A stretch of 12,029 bases of DNA from an uncultured Planctomycetaceae bacterium (GTDB lineage: Bacteria; Planctomycetota; Planctomycetia; Pirellulales; Pirellulaceae): assembly GCA_903921945.1 (NCBI GenBank), contig CAIXSC010000414.1, forward strand, positions 1 through 12,029. Reading direction: 5' to 3'. Below, in pieces: positions 9,304-12,029 of this stretch. The position numbers and the translations under genes are program-made. How positions within the stretch are numbered: the stretch's first letter is position 1; each line of letters starts with the position of its first letter. The notes below the pieces were generated by a model. The model was not told the origin of the DNA. It did not search any database and worked only from the letters and a program-made list of their open reading frames with translations.

Positions 9304-12029
9304 ATGCGGCGGGAGACGAGAGTCGTTCGCGGCGAAGCGGGTCGCGAGACGAATCGCGAGTCGCCGCGTGCGCCCAATCGCGATTTGATCCACCCGAGCG
9401 ACCCTGGGAACGCTGGCGGTACCGGCGACGCAGGTGTTCCCGGCGACTCTGGCGTTCCCGGCGACTCTGGCGTTCCCGGCGACTCGGTGCCACCGATGAA
9501 TCTTCGTCCTGGGAGTCGAGTGGCGGCTCGAGGTGGCTTGTGGAACGCGGTTCGCCGATCATTCCGTGGGCGTGCGCGCTGTCGACGATTGGCGTGCGAG
9601 CGGCTCGAGGGACGTTCGCTGATGGCCTTGTATCCGTATGGCGCGTTGCCGGATGACACGGGCGAGTTCATGTTGGGGGAAGTGGCGGTCACCGTCGTGC
9701 TGATGGAGTCGGACAGCAGCGCTGCTCCGCCGGGCGTTACCCCGGATCCGAATACGGAGACTTGGACAGCGCCGACGATCGCGGCGGTCAAGTCCAAGGT
9801 CGAGTCAGCGATGCAGTGGTGGAAAGAGACGCTGACCGGGATTTCGCCGTCGATGGCGAACACGCTGAGTTTCACGTTCGACTACACCTATGCGGATTCG
9901 CCGGTCCGCACGTTCATGGAGCCGATCAATCGGCGGTCGAACGATTTTCAACTTTGGATGTACGACTTCCTCAAGGTCGTCGGCTACGACGACACGCGGG
10001 ACTTCAGCCGGGACATTCGGGCCTATAACGATGCGAAGCGCCGCGAGTCCGGGGCGCAGTGGGCGTTCACGATTTTCGTGGTGAATTCGACCAACGACTC
10101 GGATGACAGTTTCGCGTCGGGCGGTTCGTTTTCGCGGGCGTTCGCGTACGCGGGCGGCCGATTTATGGTGGTGCCTTCCGATCGTCCGACAAGCACGTAC
10201 GCGCATGAGACGGGCCACATGTTCTGGGCCCGCGATGAGTACTCCGGCGAAGATTGGACGACGCGACGCGGTTATTACAACACGCAAAACAGCAATGCGC
10301 CACGCATCGGATACACGCAGCTTCCCAGCATTATGGCGGCGGGGCAACTGCTCGACCAAGCGTTCAACAGCCGGATCAGCGCGCCTTCGACGTTAGCCAT
10401 GGTCGGCTGGCAGGACTCGGACGGCGACGGCGTTTTCGATGTGCTCGACGTGCCGTTGTCGCTCAGCGGCACGGGGGTTTACGACCCGGTGAGCGGCACC
10501 TATCGGTTTCGCGGGTCCGCGTCGGTCAACACGCTCCCCAATCGCAACTCGAGCGGTCTTCAGAGCGACATCACGATCAACACGGTTGGGCAGGCCGAGT
10601 ACCGTTTGGATGGCGGTCCATGGCAGCTGGCAGCCGCTTACGGCGGTTTTTCGGCGACGTTGGATTTCAGCTTCCCGGTGCCGGCGGGTGTGACGAGCGT
10701 GGAAGTTCGCGTGGTCGATCCGAAAACCACGGTGTCGTCGCCGATTTTCGCCGGTTCGCTCACGCGGCCGGTTTCCACGGCGAGCCAAGGGATCAGTGGC
10801 TTTGTGTTCCGGGATGTGAACCAGGATTCGCAGTTCGCCAATTCCGAGACCGGCTGGGCTGGCTGGACGGTCTCGCTGGTGGACGCGGGCGGAGTGCCAC
10901 TGGCGATGCGGCAGGTTATTGAACCGGACGATTACGCGGAGGGCCTTTCGCTCGGCAGTCCCGCGCCCGGGATCCGTCTTTCAGCGATCGGTTGGAATGC
11001 CGAGGGAAGTGTGCTGTCGACGCCCGGCTTAGCGGCTGGCGGAACTCGCGTTATCGGGGCGCGAACCATGGTGCCCGCCGAAACGACCGCCCTGTTTTCG
11101 GCAGATGCCACGATTCTGCGAGTCGATTTTGACGTCCCGACAACGTTTGTCGGATTGGATGCCATCGCCGCCAATGGTCCCGCCTATGGTCGTTTGGAGG
11201 CGTACGACGCCAACGGCACGCTGTTGCAGCGTTTCACGACGGAATTGATGAGCGAGGGCCTACGTCAATCGATGTCGGTCCGTCGTGACCTGCCAGAGAT
11301 CAAGTATGTGCTGGCCAAAGCGCACGCCGGCACCGCGATTCAACTCGACCAACTGCTTGTCGGCCCCGCCAACTCGGCAGTCACGAACGCTACCGGAGCG
11401 TTCGTGTTGCCATCGCTTCCAGCCGGCGAGTACACGTTACGCGCCGCTCCGCCGATGTCTTGGACCTACGGCGGCGAATTACCGGCGGACCGGACGGTGC
11501 TGCTCGGGGAAGGCGAGTCGCGCGAATTGGTTGACTTCGCGATTGAGGTGGCTGCCAGTGCTTGGCACAACGTAGTGCGTCCCAACGATGTCAACAACGA
11601 CCTTGTCGTCACGCCACTGGACGCTCTGTTGATCATCAACGACATCAACGCGAGATCGCCACGAGTTCTCACCACGACCGGGGTGGGCGGGTTTGTGCCT
11701 CCACCGTTCATCGACGTGAACAACGACGGCCTCGTGTCCCCCATCGACGCGTTGCTAGTCATCAACCAGTTGAATAGCGGTGCGGCGGGTGGCGAAGCGG
11801 GGCCCGGCCTTGGACCCATGATGGCGGGACCGGCGTCCGACGGCCCAGACGCGGCGGGTGGAGAGGGGGATTGGGCCGCGTGGTTTGGATCGGAACTGGC
11901 AAGCGGCCAGGGACAGGGACAGGGACAGGGACAGAACTCGGGACGGATGCAGGGACAGGGCCCAACCGCGGTTCAGAGCGAACCATTGGCGACGGATACC
12001 GCACGTTTCTCCTGCCGAGCCACCGTGCA
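9304..12029 (+). CDS. Secreted metzincin-like metallopeptidase with Cna-B/SdrD-like and dockerin domains (3' partial)
   Basis: The frame is open from ATG 9304 to the window end (908 codons, no stop), following an in-frame TAG at 9253-9255. Residues: 44-61 three GVPGDS repeats; 80-108 basic segment ending in the LEPR-xLL-like RLEGRSLMA; about 115-370 a putative zinc peptidase with HETGHMFWARDEY (301-313) and SIMA (342-345); 371-382 the D-rich loop DSDGDGVFDVLD; about 383-490 beta-sandwich; 496-752 Cna-B/SdrD-like domain with an inserted beta-sandwich; 754-826 dockerin; then a Gly/Gln-rich tail. HExxH with Asp at the third-ligand position and a downstream Met-turn-like Met suggests a zinc endopeptidase acting outside the cell; its substrate is unknown. 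An alternative start is ATG 9496, which would remove the GVPGDS repeats. The gene lies 125 bp after gene 1 on the same strand. Confidence 0.92.
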   Translation, partial: MRRETRVVRGEAGRETNRESPRAPNRDLIHPSDPGNAGGTGDAGVPGDSGVPGDSGVPGDSVPPMNLRPGSRVAARGGLWNAVRRSFRGRARCRRLACERLEGRSLMALYPYGALPDDTGEFMLGEVAVTVVLMESDSSAAPPGVTPDPNTETWTAPTIAAVKSKVESAMQWWKETLTGISPSMANTLSFTFDYTYADSPVRTFMEPINRRSNDFQLWMYDFLKVVGYDDTRDFSRDIRAYNDAKRRESGAQWAFTIFVVNSTNDSDDSFASGGSFSRAFAYAGGRFMVVPSDRPTSTYAHETGHMFWARDEYSGEDWTTRRGYYNTQNSNAPRIGYTQLPSIMAAGQLLDQAFNSRISAPSTLAMVGWQDSDGDGVFDVLDVPLSLSGTGVYDPVSGTYRFRGSASVNTLPNRNSSGLQSDITINTVGQAEYRLDGGPWQLAAAYGGFSATLDFSFPVPAGVTSVEVRVVDPKTTVSSPIFAGSLTRPVSTASQGISGFVFRDVNQDSQFANSETGWAGWTVSLVDAGGVPLAMRQVIEPDDYAEGLSLGSPAPGIRLSAIGWNAEGSVLSTPGLAAGGTRVIGARTMVPAETTALFSADATILRVDFDVPTTFVGLDAIAANGPAYGRLEAYDANGTLLQRFTTELMSEGLRQSMSVRRDLPEIKYVLAKAHAGTAIQLDQLLVGPANSAVTNATGAFVLPSLPAGEYTLRAAPPMSWTYGGELPADRTVLLGEGESRELVDFAIEVAASAWHNVVRPNDVNNDLVVTPLDALLIINDINARSPRVLTTTGVGGFVPPPFIDVNNDGLVSPIDALLVINQLNSGAAGGEAGPGLGPMMAGPASDGPDAAGGEGDWAAWFGSELASGQGQGQGQGQNSGRMQGQGPTAVQSEPLATDTARFSCRATV
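9433..9486 (+). repeat. Three 18-bp tandem repeats encoding GVPGDS (gene 2)
   Basis: Three copies of gg[tc]gttcccggcgactc[tg] follow each other at 9433-9450, 9451-9468 and 9469-9486. The second and third differ only at the last base. They encode a collagen-like GVPGDS hexapeptide in a Gly/Pro/Asp-rich stretch ahead of the LEPR-xLL-like segment. Near-identity at DNA level indicates recent slippage expansion, so copy number may vary between strains. If translation starts at 9496, they would be untranslated leader. Confidence 0.85.
9541..9627 (+). other. LEPR-xLL-like N-terminal export-associated segment (gene 2)
   Basis: Residues 80-108 form a strongly basic stretch (many Arg in VRRSFRGRARCRRLACE) ending in RLEGRSLMA. 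This matches the planctomycete LEPR-xLL pattern, with Gly for Pro and Met for the last Leu. In planctomycetes this motif lies near the N-terminus of large secreted proteins and is thought to be linked to their export. There is no classic hydrophobic signal peptide core. Here it sits about 100 residues in, unusually deep if ATG 9304 is the true start. Confidence 0.7.
9646..10413 (+). other. Metzincin-like zinc peptidase domain (gene 2)
   Basis: The domain starts around residue 115 (DDTGEFMLGEVAVTVVLMES), with a helix-like stretch AVKSKVESAMQWWKETL and the strand WAFTIFVVNST. The zinc site reads HETGHMFWARDEY (residues 301-313): His301, Glu302 and His305 fit HExxH, and Asp311 is exactly where metzincins place their third ligand, as in snapalysin-type HExxHxxGxxD. 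Trp308 replaces the usual glycine. SIMA (Met344, 33 residues after Asp311) resembles a Met-turn. The HExGHxF...DEY wording also recalls the M64 family, one residue shorter between His305 and DEY. Peptidase activity is inferred. Confidence 0.65.
10414..10449 (+). other. D-rich calcium-binding loop (gene 2)
   Basis: DSDGDGVFDVLD (residues 371-382) has Asp at 371, 373 and 375 followed by Gly and a hydrophobic residue. This is the D-x-D-x-D-G pattern of thrombospondin type 3 or EF-hand-like calcium loops. It links the peptidase domain to the following beta-sandwich and could rigidify the junction when calcium is present. Confidence 0.6.
10789..11560 (+). other. Cna-B/SdrD-like domain split by an inserted beta-sandwich (gene 2)
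   Basis: The first half reads GISGFVFRDVNQDSQF...GWAGWTVSLVDAGG (residues 496-530), the typical opening of an SdrD-type Cna-B domain with a calcium-like DVNQDSQF loop. The closing strands, TNATGAFVLPSLPAGEYTLR and RTVLLGEGESRELVDFAI, come only at residues 694-747. Between them (about 540-690) is a separate sandwich containing VIEPDDYAEGLSLGSPAPG, LRVDFDVPTTFVGLDAI and YGRLEAYDANG, ending in IQLDQLLVGPAN. I see these as two domains, one nested in the other. Both are non-catalytic. Confidence 0.6.
11563..11781 (+). other. Dockerin with one atypical calcium loop (gene 2)
   Basis: Residues 754-826 carry two loops, DVNNDLVVTPLDALLIIN (from 762) and DVNNDGLVSPIDALLVIN (from 804), joined by a linker containing VPPPFI. 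The second closely matches the first dockerin loop of gene 1. In the first loop the otherwise conserved glycine at position 6 is Leu, while the ligand positions are kept. The shared type with gene 1 implies the same anchoring partner, which is not in the window. Confidence 0.88.
11782..12029 (+). other. Gly/Gln-rich post-dockerin tail (gene 2, incomplete)
   Basis: After the dockerin the frame continues at least 82 residues without a stop. It is low-complexity, rich in Gly, Ala, Met and Gln: GGEAGPGLGPMMAGPASDG, then GDWAAWFGSELAS, then (GQ)5 and RMQGQGP. No membrane segment or sortase motif is seen before the edge. Like the tail of gene 1, it begins with a Gly/Ala/Glu-rich hinge. The end of the protein lies outside the window. 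Confidence 0.6.
11905..11934 (+). repeat. Hexanucleotide (ggacag) tandem repeat encoding Gly-Gln (gene 2)
   Basis: Five Gly-Gln dipeptides come from ggccag followed by four perfect ggacag copies (11911-11934). A further pair (cagggacaggg) lies shortly after at 11950-11960. Such a perfect short repeat is prone to slippage by six bases, which keeps the frame, so length variation between strains is likely. Confidence 0.85.

Noticed and set aside
9105..9875. A 256-codon minus-strand frame with a repeated SPGTPE stretch spanning the intergenic region
   Set aside because: The repeats are the antisense reading of the GVPGDS repeats of gene 2, and the frame overlaps the ends of both real genes. A collagen-like gene on this strand has no other support.
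10254..10922. A 222-codon plus-strand frame inside gene 2
   Set aside because: It is an out-of-frame shadow. The frame starting at 9304 carries the peptidase, SdrD-like and dockerin motifs continuously through this region.
2..12029. CRISPR array, phage or transposon origin suggested by many internal repeats
   Set aside because: The repeats are diverged protein modules in one reading frame, without spacers, terminal inverted repeats, integrase or transposase genes. Apart from the short coding repeats listed, there is no DNA-level identity.

Overview
The window reads as a stretch of a planctomycete genome, most likely the Pirellulales group, with high GC (roughly 60% by eye). The evidence is the combination of very large secreted multidomain proteins, dockerin pairs of the D-x-N-x-D-G-x-V-[ST]-P-[IL]-D type ending in LLVIN or LQIIN, a GEVED domain opening with DYGDAP, and an N-terminal LEPR-xLL-like motif (RLEGRSLMA). 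This combination is typical of planctomycete surface proteins. The exact genus cannot be read from the window.

Only two real genes are present, both on the plus strand and both cut by the window edges. Gene 1 (2-9178, 5' end missing) encodes at least 3058 residues of a giant extracellular protein. Its order is a YVTN/propeller-like region, a jelly-roll-like beta-sandwich, a pre-peptidase C-terminal (PPC) domain, a right-handed parallel beta-helix, an Ig-like domain, a GEVED domain, a two-loop dockerin and a 139-residue tail. Four arrays of a ~60-100-residue module (pattern DGxxFxxxDGxxxxxFEFDxxGxVxxGNxxIPF...VAxxIxxAI) are interleaved. At least three of them interrupt a host domain that resumes on the far side.

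A 125-bp gap follows (9179-9303). It carries a perfect 10-bp inverted repeat that may be a terminator or an operator.

Gene 2 (9304 to the window end, no stop reached, at least 908 residues) encodes a second dockerin protein. Its order is an N-terminal stretch with three GVPGDS repeats, a basic LEPR-xLL-like segment, a metzincin-like metallopeptidase domain (HETGHMFWARDEY followed by a Met-turn-like SIMA), a D-rich calcium loop, a beta-sandwich, a Cna-B/SdrD-like domain split by another inserted beta-sandwich, a dockerin, and a Gly/Gln-rich tail.

Taken together the window holds a giant, probably adhesive or structural surface protein next to a secreted dockerin-bearing putative metallopeptidase. 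Both are probably displayed or assembled outside the cell through the same dockerin-dependent route. No RNA genes, mobile elements, CRISPR arrays or further protein genes are visible. The long open frames on the minus strand are shadows of the GC-biased coding sequence.
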